64,000 nt of DNA. Source: Rhizobium favelukesii. GTDB lineage: Bacteria > Pseudomonadota > Alphaproteobacteria > Rhizobiales > Rhizobiaceae. The notes under the pieces are model-generated. The model did no database searches. It was not told the DNA's origin and worked only from the letters and a program-made list of their open reading frames with translations. The stretch is from positions 248,001-312,000 of the forward strand of contig NZ_HG916855.1 of assembly GCF_000577275.2 (NCBI RefSeq), read 5' to 3'. Shown piece after piece: positions 8,994 through 17,669 of this stretch (position 1 is the stretch's first letter; every line of letters begins with the position of its first letter). A program made the translations under genes and the position numbers.

Positions 8994-9500
8994 ATGATCG
9001 CACCGAGCGTCACCTTGGGTGACGGCGTCGTTATTCATCATCCGGATTTGGTAAATCTATATGGTTGTTCCATTGGCGCTGGAACGCATATTGGCACCTT
9101 TGTCGAAATCCAGAAAAATGCCTCGATTGCAGAAAACTGCAAGATCTCCAGCCACTCTTTCATTTGCGAAGGCGTCACAATCGAAGACGGCGTCTTTGTA
9201 GGTCACGGCGTGATGTTCACCAACGACCTGCATCCACGTGCGGTCAACCTGGATGGTAGCGTTCAGTCCGACGCGGACTGGTCAGTCGTGCCGACGTTCG
9301 TCAAGCGTTGCGCGTCGATAGGCAGCAACGCCACCATCGTCGCGGGGGTAACGATCGGAGAGGGCGCACAGATTGGCGCGGGTGCGGTCGTCACCAAGGA
9401 TGTGCCCGCCTACGCAATTGTAGCCGGCGTGCCGGCAAGAATCATCGGCCGCGCAAAGGATGCGCCAGTCGAAATCATGTCATCCGGGAGAGCAAGATGA
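8994..9500 (+). CDS. Hexapeptide N-acetyltransferase, WbpD/WlbB-like
   Basis: The 168-residue protein is built of left-handed beta-helix hexapeptides (IGAGTHIGTFVEIQ, IEDGVFVGHGVMF, IAGVTIGEGAQIGAGAVVTKDVPAYAIVAGVPARIIG). Family members use acetyl-CoA to acetylate the 3-amino group of UDP-2-acetamido-3-amino-2,3-dideoxyglucuronate. The FTNDLHPRA loop carries the conserved N-D-x-x-PRA near the active site. The two downstream genes match WbpB and WbpE, the enzymes that make its substrate. Its stop overlaps the next start as ATGA. It is the first gene of the operon, after an AGGGGA ribosome site. Confidence 0.8.
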   Translation: MIAPSVTLGDGVVIHHPDLVNLYGCSIGAGTHIGTFVEIQKNASIAENCKISSHSFICEGVTIEDGVFVGHGVMFTNDLHPRAVNLDGSVQSDADWSVVPTFVKRCASIGSNATIVAGVTIGEGAQIGAGAVVTKDVPAYAIVAGVPARIIGRAKDAPVEIMSSGRAR

Positions 9501-10534
9501 TTGGGGTTGCCGTCGTCGGTTACGGGTATTGGGGACCGAACCTGGTCCGGAATCTTGCGGAAACGCCTGGCGCAAAGCTTATGTGGGTGTGTGATCTCAA
9601 GAAGGACCGCCTAGCAGGCGTCCAGCTGCGCTACCCGACAGTCCAGATCACCGATGACTTCGACGAGGTGTTGCGTGACCCTCTCGTTGATGCGGTCGCC
9701 ATCGCGACCCCAGTATCGGCGCACTACATGCTGGCAATGAAAGCGCTGATGGCCGGCAAGCACGTGTTTGTCGAAAAGCCGATGGCCTCGAATTCTGAAG
9801 AAGCTCGTCGGATGGTGGAAGAGGCTGCGCGAAGACGCCTTATTCTCGCAGTTGACCACACCTTCATCCACACGGGTGCGGTCCGCAAGATGCGGGAAAT
9901 CATCGAGAACGGTCTGGGAGACATTTACTACTACGATTCCGTGCGCGTAAATCTCGGCCTTTTCCAGCACGACGTCAGCGTCATCTGGGATCTCGCCGTC
10001 CACGATCTATCAATTATGGACTACGTTCTGCCGGAAAAGCCGGTGGCGGTCTCGGCCACAGGCATGGGGCATGTCGTGGGCGAACCGGAGAACATCGCCT
10101 ATCTGACGCTCTTCTTCGAGAGTAAAATGATTGCCCACATCCACGTCAATTGGCTGGCACCAGTCAAGGTGCGCCGTACGTTGATCGGCGGCAGTAGCAA
10201 GATGATCGTCTACGACGACCTGGAGCCGAGCGAGAAGATCAAGGTTTACGACAAGGGCATCACGCTTAACGGCAATCCGCAAGCTGACGGTGAGAAAGTC
10301 TACGATATGCGCGTGGGCTATCGAACCGGTGACATGTATGCACCTCAACTCGATATGACGGAAGCGCTTGGCCGCGAACTCAAGCAGTTTGTCGACTGCG
10401 TCGTCACGAATAGCCAGCCTATCGCCGATGGCCATGCGGGACTTCGGGTTGTGCGCATTCTTGAGGCTGCCACCCAGTCGCTCGCGCAGCGCGGGCGTGT
10501 CGTCGAACTCGAGCCGGCGAGGATGATTGCATGA
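9497..10534 (+). CDS. Gfo/Idh/MocA dehydrogenase, WbpB/WlbA-like
   Basis: ATG at 9497 overlaps the previous stop; the frame is open upstream but that part only shadows the acyltransferase gene. The 345-residue enzyme opens with a Rossmann GYGYWGPNLVRNL NAD site and has the family signature VEKPMA, in which the Lys is catalytic, at about residue 93, plus a C-terminal GFO_IDH_MocA beta-sheet domain. WbpB oxidises the 3-hydroxyl of UDP-GlcNAcA to the 3-keto sugar. The assignment relies on the flanking WbpD and WbpE homologues. A UDP-GlcNAc 6-dehydrogenase (WbpA), which would supply the substrate, is not in the window. Confidence 0.78.
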   Translation: MIGVAVVGYGYWGPNLVRNLAETPGAKLMWVCDLKKDRLAGVQLRYPTVQITDDFDEVLRDPLVDAVAIATPVSAHYMLAMKALMAGKHVFVEKPMASNSEEARRMVEEAARRRLILAVDHTFIHTGAVRKMREIIENGLGDIYYYDSVRVNLGLFQHDVSVIWDLAVHDLSIMDYVLPEKPVAVSATGMGHVVGEPENIAYLTLFFESKMIAHIHVNWLAPVKVRRTLIGGSSKMIVYDDLEPSEKIKVYDKGITLNGNPQADGEKVYDMRVGYRTGDMYAPQLDMTEALGRELKQFVDCVVTNSQPIADGHAGLRVVRILEAATQSLAQRGRVVELEPARMIA

Positions 10535-11637
10535 TCCCCCTGCTCGATCTCAAGGCTCAGTATGCCGCCATCAAGAGCGAGGTCGAGCCCGCCGTGCTGC
10601 GCGTGCTCGCGTCGGGCCATTATGTGCTTGGCGAGGAAGTCGCCCGCTTCGAGGAGGAGTTCGCGGCCTATTGCGATGCCAAGCATGCGATCGCGGTCAA
10701 CACCGGTACAAGCGCTTTGCATCTTGCTCTGCTTGCTGCCGGCGTCGGCCCAGGTGACGAGGTCGTCACCGTTTCGTTCACGTTCGTCGCGACTGCATCT
10801 GCAGTCAGCTATACGGGCGCTCGTCCTGTCTTCGTTGATGTCGAACCGGCGACGCTCACAATGGATCCAGGCAAGCTGGAAGCCGCGATAACACCGCGGA
10901 CCAAGGCCATCATGCCAGTCCATCTTTATGGACAGATGGCGGACATGGACGCAATCAAGGCCATCGCTGACAAGCACGGAATTCCGGTGATTGAGGACGC
11001 GTGCCAGGCTCATGGGGCAGAATACAAGGGACGGCGTGCGGGAAGCATCGGTGTGTCGGGCTGCTTTAGCTTTTACCCTGGCAAAAACCTCGGCGCCTGT
11101 GGCGAAGGCGGCATCGTCGTCACTAATGACGACGAGCATGCCAAGAAAATCCGAATGTTACGGGACTGGGGCCAGGAACAGCGCTATCACCATACACTCA
11201 AGGGCTTCAACTACCGCATGGATGAAATCCAGGGCGCAATCCTGCGCATCAAGCTTCGACATCTCGAAGCCTGGACGGAAGCACGACGGGTTCGCGCCGA
11301 TCGCTACTCAAAGCTCATGGCCGGCTCGCGATCCGTGCGCGTCCCCATTGCGATGATGGATCGACGGCATGTCTACCACGTTTACGCCGTGCGCACCCAC
11401 GACCGCGAGCGGTTGCAGCACTCGTTGCGGTCAGAGGGCATTCATACCGGGCTCCACTACCCGATACCAATCCATCTCCAAAAGGCGCACGCCGATCTTG
11501 GCTATCGTTCCGGAGATCTCCCGATATCTGAGGCCGCAGCGCGTGAAGTTCTCTCGTTGCCGATCTATCCGGAGCTCACAATAAAACAAGTCGATCAGAT
11601 TGCCGCTGCTGTGGAGCAGGACGCCTATGTCAGCTGA
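10531..11637 (+). CDS. DegT/DnrJ/EryC1 aminotransferase, WbpE-like
   Basis: This 368-residue PLP-dependent sugar aminotransferase starts in an ATGA overlap. It shows the family landmarks: NTGTSALHLAL (PLP phosphate site), VSFTFVATASAV, the PLP-ring Asp in VIEDACQAHGAEY, and the Schiff-base Lys in FYPGKNLGACGEGG. NYRMDEIQGAIL follows. The family transfers an amino group from glutamate to a keto sugar. In this operon the likely substrate is the 3-keto product of the preceding dehydrogenase, giving UDP-2-acetamido-3-amino-glucuronate. Confidence 0.85.
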   Translation: MIPLLDLKAQYAAIKSEVEPAVLRVLASGHYVLGEEVARFEEEFAAYCDAKHAIAVNTGTSALHLALLAAGVGPGDEVVTVSFTFVATASAVSYTGARPVFVDVEPATLTMDPGKLEAAITPRTKAIMPVHLYGQMADMDAIKAIADKHGIPVIEDACQAHGAEYKGRRAGSIGVSGCFSFYPGKNLGACGEGGIVVTNDDEHAKKIRMLRDWGQEQRYHHTLKGFNYRMDEIQGAILRIKLRHLEAWTEARRVRADRYSKLMAGSRSVRVPIAMMDRRHVYHVYAVRTHDRERLQHSLRSEGIHTGLHYPIPIHLQKAHADLGYRSGDLPISEAAAREVLSLPIYPELTIKQVDQIAAAVEQDAYVS

Positions 11638-12337
11638 CCCCGTCACCGGCGTGCGTCTTGTCCTGGCCGTGCACGGGCGCCAGCAACCCGCCTTGGACCC
11701 TGACTATGTCGTTCAGCTGGCAAAAGAGCTGGCGCGCACGTATGGCACCGCAGGCCTCATTGAACTCTACGCACGGTTTGCGACCGGCGATGGGTTCGTT
11801 GACAGCTTCATGCGTAAGGCGATCTGGAAAAGCCTGGCGCGCACCTGCGGGAACGGCTTGCAGGTCGGTAGCGGCGCCGGTTTCAAGCATCCGGAAACGT
11901 TCGAGATCGGCGAGGGGGTCTTTATCGGCGCACAATCCTACATTCAGGGCAGATTCGACGGCACCTGCCGGATCGGCAACAACGTGTGGATCGGGCCCCA
12001 AGCCTATTTTGACGCGCGTGACCTCGTGCTTGAAGATCATGTCGGGTGGGGCCCTGGCGCAAAGGTGCTGGGCTCAAGTCACACTGCAATACCAGTCGAC
12101 ATGCCAATTATCCGCACCGACCTAGAAATCAGGCCGGTCCGCATTGGCGCGTGGGCAGACATCGGCACCAATGCCACCATCCTTCCAGGTGTGACTATTG
12201 GTAAAGGCGCAATTGTCGGCGCGGGAGCCGTTGTCGTTGACGATGTCGCACCCTTCTCTGTCGTTGCCGGCGTTCCTGCAAAATTCCTCCGCTGGCGATC
12301 GGATCAGGATTCGGGCGGACCAAATTCGGAGAGTTGA
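11627..12337 (+). CDS. Hexapeptide acyltransferase
   Basis: The chosen ATG at 11627 lies within the end of the aminotransferase gene, with GGAG upstream, and gives 236 residues. The first 85 residues are helical (VQLAKELARTYGTAGLIELYARF) and the rest is a left-handed beta-helix with hexapeptides (IGEGVFIGAQSYIQG, IGKGAIVGAGAVVVDDVAPFSVVAGVPAKFL). The GSSHTAIPVD loop holds the probable catalytic His. The family O- or N-acetylates sugars with acetyl-CoA. As a second acyltransferase in the operon it may act on a different sugar from WbpD, perhaps the product of the epimerase/aminotransferase pair that follows. Confidence 0.75.
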   Translation: MSADPVTGVRLVLAVHGRQQPALDPDYVVQLAKELARTYGTAGLIELYARFATGDGFVDSFMRKAIWKSLARTCGNGLQVGSGAGFKHPETFEIGEGVFIGAQSYIQGRFDGTCRIGNNVWIGPQAYFDARDLVLEDHVGWGPGAKVLGSSHTAIPVDMPIIRTDLEIRPVRIGAWADIGTNATILPGVTIGKGAIVGAGAVVVDDVAPFSVVAGVPAKFLRWRSDQDSGGPNSES

Positions 12338-12340
12338 AGT

Positions 12341-13315
12341 ATGAAAGACAAACGGATTTTGATCACCGGCGGCGCCGGTCTCATCGGATCGCACATTGCG
12401 GATCTTGTCGCCCGTGAGGAACCGAAGGAAATACTGATCCTCGATAACTTCGTCCGTGGCAGACTAGAGAATCTGGCTGACGCCGTCGACAAAGCTCCCG
12501 TAACCATAGTCGAGGGAGACATTCGCGATCGAGCGCTTCTCAAGGAAGTCAGCCAAGGTATCGATGTCGTCTTCCACCAGGCTGCCATTCGCATTACGCA
12601 GTGCGCGGAGGAGCCGCGGCTTGCATTTGACGTTCTGGCGGGCGGGACATTCGACGTTCTTGAAGCCGCCGTTCAGGCCGGGGTGTCGAAGGTTGTAGCA
12701 GCGTCCTCTGCTTCGGTCCTTGGATTGGCCGACAGCTTCCCGACCACGGAGGAGCATCACCCATACAATAATCGTACAATCTATGGCGCCGCCAAAGCCT
12801 TCAACGAGGGGCTGTTGCGCAGCTTTGCGGAGATGTATGGGCTGCGCTACGTGGCACTGCGCTACTTCAACGTCTATGGACCCCGCATGGATGTTTACGG
12901 CGCCTACACGGAAGTTCTGATCCGTTGGATGGAACGGATTGCCGGCGGCTTGCCGCCGATCATCCTCGGCGATGGTACGCAGACGATGGATTTCGTGCAT
13001 GTGTACGACATTGCGCGGGCTAATCTGCTTGCTGCGAAATCCGATGTGACTGACGAGGTCTTCAATGTGGCAAGCGGTAGCGAGACGAGCCTTCGCGAGC
13101 TTGCGGCCCTGCTGACCAAGGTAATGGGCTCATCGTTAGAGCCCCAATTTGGGCCGGCGCGCAAAGTCAATGCCGTGCCGCGACGCCTTGCTTCGACTGC
13201 CAAGGCCGAGGAGCTCCTGGGCTTTAGCTCACAGGTGACAATGGAAGAGGGCCTGCGTGATCTTGTGGCGTGGTGGCGCCAGGAAAAAAGCGTGAAGGCA
13301 GGAGAGGCAGCATGA
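12341..13315 (+). CDS. NAD-dependent sugar epimerase/dehydratase (extended SDR)
   Basis: The 324-residue protein has the N-terminal NAD motif TGGAGLIGSHI (residues 9-19), the ASSASVLG strand with its catalytic Ser, and the YGAAK catalytic Tyr-Lys pair near 148. It also has RYFNVYGPRMD, FVHVYDIARANLLA and a C-terminal substrate domain. These mark the extended SDR family that epimerises or dehydrates nucleotide sugars at C4. Only 3 bp separate it from the acyltransferase and its stop overlaps the next start, so it is in the same operon. The exact sugar cannot be read from the sequence; a UDP-glucuronate or UDP-HexNAc 4-epimerase would fit. Confidence 0.85.
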   Translation: MKDKRILITGGAGLIGSHIADLVAREEPKEILILDNFVRGRLENLADAVDKAPVTIVEGDIRDRALLKEVSQGIDVVFHQAAIRITQCAEEPRLAFDVLAGGTFDVLEAAVQAGVSKVVAASSASVLGLADSFPTTEEHHPYNNRTIYGAAKAFNEGLLRSFAEMYGLRYVALRYFNVYGPRMDVYGAYTEVLIRWMERIAGGLPPIILGDGTQTMDFVHVYDIARANLLAAKSDVTDEVFNVASGSETSLRELAALLTKVMGSSLEPQFGPARKVNAVPRRLASTAKAEELLGFSSQVTMEEGLRDLVAWWRQEKSVKAGEAA

Positions 13316-14490
13316 GCCAGATTCCGGTTGCCAAGCCTGTTCTCGATGAACATGAAGTCGAGGCGGTCCGACGCGTTATTTTATCGGGCTGGGTTACACA
13401 AGGGCCTGAGGTGGCTGCCTTCGAAGAAGAGTTTGCCGACTTTGTTGGTGCTAGGCACGCATGCGCCGTTTCAAATTGCACAACCGCGCTTCACCTTGCT
13501 CTCAAGGCGGTCGGGGTCGACGCTGGCGATGAAGTCATAACTGTTAGCCACACGTTCATCGCAACCGCAAATGCGATCCGCTATTGTGGCGCCGTGCCGG
13601 TCTTCGTTGATATCGAGAAAGATGGTTACAACATCGATCCTGACCTGATCGAGGCGGCCATCACGCCCCGCACCAAGGCCATCGTTTGCGTCCATCAGCT
13701 CGGAATGCCTTGCGACCTGCATCGTATTGTTGCGATCGCAGCCCGTCATTGCATCCCGGTGATTGAGGATGCTGCTTGCGCGACTGGTAGCGAAATCCTC
13801 TGGAAGGGTCGTTGGGAAAAGATTGGCAAGCCCCATGGCGATATTGCTTGCTTTTCGTTTCATCCCCGTAAGGTAGTGACAACGGGCGATGGCGGTATGC
13901 TGACGACCGCCAATCCCGAGTATGACCGAAAGTTTCGCCTGTGGCGGCAGCATGGCATGAGTGTCACGGATGCCGTACGGCACGGTTCCAAGCAGGTCAT
14001 TTTCGAATCCTATCCCGAGCTTGGTTACAACTATCGAATGACCGATATGCAGGCCGCCGTCGGTCGAGAACAACTCAAGCGCCTTCCGGCGATCATCGCG
14101 CGGCGGCGCGAGATCGCGAGCCACTACACCGAGAAGCTTTCTTCGGCAGCGAATGTCGAGCTGCCCAACGAGCCCACTTGGGCTCGCAGCAATTGGCAGA
14201 GCTTCTGTCTCAAATTGGCATCATATTTGGATCAACGCGATGTCATGCAGGAGCTGCTTGACCGAGGGGTTTCGACAAGACGTGGGATCATGAACATTCA
14301 CCTCGAGGGCGCCTATTCCGTGCCTGGGTCACACCGGGTTGTGACGAGCCTTCAGCAAAGCGTCGCAGCACAGCAGCACTCGATCATTCTGCCACTGTTT
14401 GCGCAGATGGAAGGGATCGATGTGACCTGCGTCGTGGAGGCAGTGCAGGCCTCTGTCTCGCCCCATTTGGCGATTGAGCGGGTGGGTTGA
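13312..14490 (+). CDS. Second DegT/DnrJ/EryC1 sugar aminotransferase
   Basis: ATG at 13312 overlaps the preceding TGA and follows GCAGGAGAGG. The 392-residue enzyme has CTTALHLALKAVGV, VSHTFIATANAI, the PLP Asp in VIEDAACATGSE and the catalytic Lys in SFHPRKVVTTGDGGM. NYRMTDMQAAVGREQL follows. The HPRK-TTGDGG version resembles enzymes that aminate 4-keto sugars (perosamine or ArnB type) more than the FYPGKNLG type encoded upstream. The operon therefore probably makes two different amino sugars. It ends the operon. Confidence 0.85.
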   Translation: MSQIPVAKPVLDEHEVEAVRRVILSGWVTQGPEVAAFEEEFADFVGARHACAVSNCTTALHLALKAVGVDAGDEVITVSHTFIATANAIRYCGAVPVFVDIEKDGYNIDPDLIEAAITPRTKAIVCVHQLGMPCDLHRIVAIAARHCIPVIEDAACATGSEILWKGRWEKIGKPHGDIACFSFHPRKVVTTGDGGMLTTANPEYDRKFRLWRQHGMSVTDAVRHGSKQVIFESYPELGYNYRMTDMQAAVGREQLKRLPAIIARRREIASHYTEKLSSAANVELPNEPTWARSNWQSFCLKLASYLDQRDVMQELLDRGVSTRRGIMNIHLEGAYSVPGSHRVVTSLQQSVAAQQHSIILPLFAQMEGIDVTCVVEAVQASVSPHLAIERVG

Positions 14491-15185
14491 TTTCCCACCT
14501 GCAGCTTGCGGCCGCCGTCAGACTGAAGTGATCCTGGGAAAAGGCCTGACCGGATTCCCCAGTCAATGTAAACGACCCGGCTTGTCTGGCCCGACCTGGC
14601 GATTGCCGACGCCAACTTCGCCCTTTGGCGCACTGCAAGTGATGGCGTTCGACATCTCCTCGACGGTCGTGCGCTCTATTCTTTGATCGAGTTCGGTCTG
14701 ACAGTTGCGCTGCGTCTTTGCCAATTGTCTTGCTGATGTTCAGCCGCTCCGATATCGCGGGAGCCGGACGATCTGGCTTGTGCGTCACTCTCAAAATCGA
14801 TCGGATCGCCCCATGCTTTACACGTTCAAGTCAGAGACAGAATAAAAACCGGCGTCGGCCAAGGTCGGCCGTTTGTGCCGAAGCCTTGTCCCGGATTTAC
14901 CGGGATTATTGGAATGCACCCTATCGTGAGACATTGATATCGCTGTCCGAAATTCAGTGGAATCCTTGTCCGGATTTTCCAAAACCTGCAGGGCATGCCG
15001 GTTTGGTTGGATTCGCGAAAGTCTCCACCGTTCAAAACGTGGCGTCTAAAAACGCAGTCGGCGGACACCGTTCGTTTCTTTTCGGCGCTGGGAACAGTTC
15101 GCCAAAAGGCGAACTTGCCGACGAAGATGAAAACCGTGAAGATTGGCACTTCAAAAACGCATGCACTTTTCGGGGGGGGGCGGGA
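14491..15185. other. 695-bp spacer with hairpin and G9 tract
   Basis: The plus frame of the next gene is open back to 14718, but residues encoded before 15186 look non-coding (no domain, basic and low complexity). A perfect 8-bp hairpin AGTTCGCC-AAAA-GGCGAACT lies at 15096-15115. A run of nine G occupies 15172-15180. No gene can be supported here. Confidence 0.4.
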
Positions 15186-15779
15186 GTGGTAGACAATTAT
15201 GAGTTCAGTTGGCACCCCGGCATTGGCGACCCCACGATCGCGGGATGGGTTACAGTCGCTCTCTACTTGCTTGCCAGCGTCAGCTGCTGGATGACTATGG
15301 GGTGCGTCCGTCGGCAAAATTGGAACGACAAATCCGACGCGCATATCTGGCGCATTATCTCAGTATTCTTTTTCATTCTCGGCATAAATAAGCAGCTAGA
15401 CCTTCAGTCTGGCATGACAGAGCTTGGCCGCATGCTTGCTTACTCGGAGGGCTGGTATGAACGACGCCAGGCTGTTCAAATTTATTTCGTGGTTAGCGTT
15501 GCCGCTGTGTGCCTGGCCATTATACCAGCCTTTATCTACTGGGTTAGAACGTCGCCAATTCAGATGTGGATTGCATTGGTCGGCTCGACGTTTGTGCTCG
15601 GGTACGTGCTAATTCGTGCGGCATCTTTCCATCATCTCGACAGCTTCTTTAGAAGCCGTTTCCTAGGCCTCAAATGGTACTGGATTCTGGAGATGGCTGG
15701 GATTGTCATTGTGCTGCTCGCCAGCGAGTGGCGGCGAGCAAAAGTCGTCCAGCAAATAGGTGGACGTGTCGCCAGTTAG
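15186..15779 (+). CDS. Conserved small inner-membrane protein of unknown function
   Basis: A GTG start at 15186, just behind a G-rich tract that can act as a ribosome site, gives 197 residues with four to five hydrophobic helices. It carries conserved-looking blocks NKQLDLQ, GWYERRQAVQ, AASFHHLDSF and a tryptophan-rich end, which I recognise as recurring in uncharacterised bacterial membrane proteins. No catalytic function can be named. The charged Q/D/H residues next to membrane segments hint at a transporter or enzyme. A longer version starting at 14718 is possible but its extra 156 residues look non-coding. Confidence 0.6.
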   Translation: MVDNYEFSWHPGIGDPTIAGWVTVALYLLASVSCWMTMGCVRRQNWNDKSDAHIWRIISVFFFILGINKQLDLQSGMTELGRMLAYSEGWYERRQAVQIYFVVSVAAVCLAIIPAFIYWVRTSPIQMWIALVGSTFVLGYVLIRAASFHHLDSFFRSRFLGLKWYWILEMAGIVIVLLASEWRRAKVVQQIGGRVAS

Positions 15780-16102
15780 GTCATTGAACGCCTGGCACGG
15801 ATGCGATCTATCGCATGAAGAAATCATCGACGAGGTCGCCCGCGACCACAATGCCACAATACACCGCCGCCGTCGAAGCGGCCGGGAAGATGTCAAGCTC
15901 CTCGCTCAAAAAAGCATGTGTTCTGCTCGGCCGCAGGACAGTGCCCGGCGCTTTGTCACTGATTGCAGCCATCCCTGGTGGATGTTGCCAACGACCAGTC
16001 TATTTCAGGCGTATCGCGCTGAAAAGTCGCCTCGTTGTCGCGAGGGGATGCGACGTGAAGAAGGGCTTGCCAATCTGCATGATTGCGACTGACGGGTCTG
16101 CC
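15780..16102. other. 323-bp convergent spacer
   Basis: This lies between the plus-strand membrane protein and the minus-strand flippase. Short overlapping frames (for example 15815-16123, +) show no domain and no ribosome site. No clear rho-independent terminator was found. I see nothing functional here. Confidence 0.35.
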
Positions 16103-17638
16103 TCAAACCCCTCGCATGTTTAGAAGAGGCCGGATCAGTCGCGGAAACGCGTGTTCAGGTAGCAGACCTGCAAGCATCCTCAGGGAGTAGAGGCCGACCA
16201 TGATCGCAATCGCCAGCCCGAGACTGGTTGCTTGCCAGAGCGGCAAAAACTGGAAGGCGCCAAACACCAATCCTGATATCGGAAGATAGGCGATGATCAG
16301 TTTGCGATTGGCCGGTGACCAGCGAAAATTCGTGTAGCGTCGTGCAACACAATATATCAGGATGCCGTGCCAAACGTAGAGGCCGAAGAATGCAAAGCCT
16401 GCCCCTGCAGCGCCGAATTTAGGCACACACAGCCAAGCAAGTCCAACATGAACAACGGTCGCGGCGACTTCTGACCAGAAGAAAATCGCCTTAGCGCCCT
16501 TGGCAAGTACGATGAATCCAATCGGCCAGGCCACAATTCTCAGCATCATTCCAAGGCAAATCCAGCGCAGAATTTCGACCGCCCCCTGGAACTCCGAGGA
16601 GTAAAAAAGCGCCATGACCGCTGGGGCCAGCGTCAGTGTTGCGATCAGACCTGGACCTGCCAATAGGATGCTCACTTCAGTCTGTTCGTTGACCAGTCGG
16701 TTGCATTCTGCGTTGTCCTCGGCAACAGCGGTAAGGCGTGGATAGAAGTCGGTTCCCATGGCCTGCAGGATGAAGCCGGCATAAAGGCCTCCCAAGGACC
16801 ATGCTGCCTGATAGAGGCCAGCCGCATGCAACCCGCTTTCCGACGAGACGATGAGACGAATGGCGTAGGCGCTGCCCATTGTCAAAAAGCCACTCGCCAT
16901 AAATACGATGCCAAGCTTAAATAGCGCGCTCGTTTCCTGCAGTGCCCGTCCCGCTGACAGAGAGACGCTAGGGATATCAATCCTCCGGCTGAACCACCAC
17001 GAGATTACGAAGCTTGCGAAAGCTGCTGCCGCGAGTGCTATCGCGATCCCACGCGAGCCCAGGAAATAAATGATCGGCACCCCGACGGCCAAACTGAAGA
17101 GGCCCCCGAGCACACTCATCCAGGCGAGACCGGAAATGTCGCGCACACCCTGTATCAGCGCTCCTCTTCCTGCAGCTGCAACCTGAAAGAACACCGCGAG
17201 CGACAGGATCATCACGCCGACCATATGCTGGCGATCTCCGAAGGTGAACTCTGCCACAGGTCCGGAAAAAAGAAGCAAGAGTGCCGCTCCCACCAAGCCC
17301 AGGATGATGGAAACGCGGCGCAGCACCGCGACAACCTCTGATATCCGCTTGGCATCGTGCGAACCGACAGCCGCTATCTGCCGAACACCACTGGCATTGA
17401 TGCCAAGACCTGCGACGGTCTGAGCGATATCTGCGACTGAATTGTAGAGCGCCATCATGCCGATGCCTTCGGGTCCGAGAAGCAGCGCCATGGCTTTGTT
17501 TCGGGCGATGGAGAACACCACATTGATGACGGACGAGCCACCGATCAGCATGGTGGACCTGATGATCTGATTGTAACTCTTGCTATCTTGACCGCTGGGA
17601 AGGGTAGCGGGCGTCGGATTTAGAGAACCAGGCTTCAT
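16103..17638 (-). CDS. Wzx-like polysaccharide flippase (MVF/MATE superfamily)
   Basis: ATG at 17638 gives 511 residues; the frame is open upstream but overlaps the neighbour and is polar. There are about 12-14 transmembrane helices. The first block, STMLIGGSSVINVVFSIARNKAMALLLGPEGIGMM, is the typical RfbX/Wzx N-terminus with its conserved Arg, followed by GLGINASGVRQIA. The family moves undecaprenyl-linked repeat units to the periplasmic side. It follows the OPX gene by 31 bp on the same strand and probably forms an operon with it. Confidence 0.85.
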   Translation of the reverse strand: MKPGSLNPTPATLPSGQDSKSYNQIIRSTMLIGGSSVINVVFSIARNKAMALLLGPEGIGMMALYNSVADIAQTVAGLGINASGVRQIAAVGSHDAKRISEVVAVLRRVSIILGLVGAALLLLFSGPVAEFTFGDRQHMVGVMILSLAVFFQVAAAGRGALIQGVRDISGLAWMSVLGGLFSLAVGVPIIYFLGSRGIAIALAAAAFASFVISWWFSRRIDIPSVSLSAGRALQETSALFKLGIVFMASGFLTMGSAYAIRLIVSSESGLHAAGLYQAAWSLGGLYAGFILQAMGTDFYPRLTAVAEDNAECNRLVNEQTEVSILLAGPGLIATLTLAPAVMALFYSSEFQGAVEILRWICLGMMLRIVAWPIGFIVLAKGAKAIFFWSEVAATVVHVGLAWLCVPKFGAAGAGFAFFGLYVWHGILIYCVARRYTNFRWSPANRKLIIAYLPISGLVFGAFQFLPLWQATSLGLAIAIMVGLYSLRMLAGLLPEHAFPRLIRPLLNMRGV

Positions 17639-17669
17639 TGAGATTGCTTTGCAATGATAAATACGCAGA

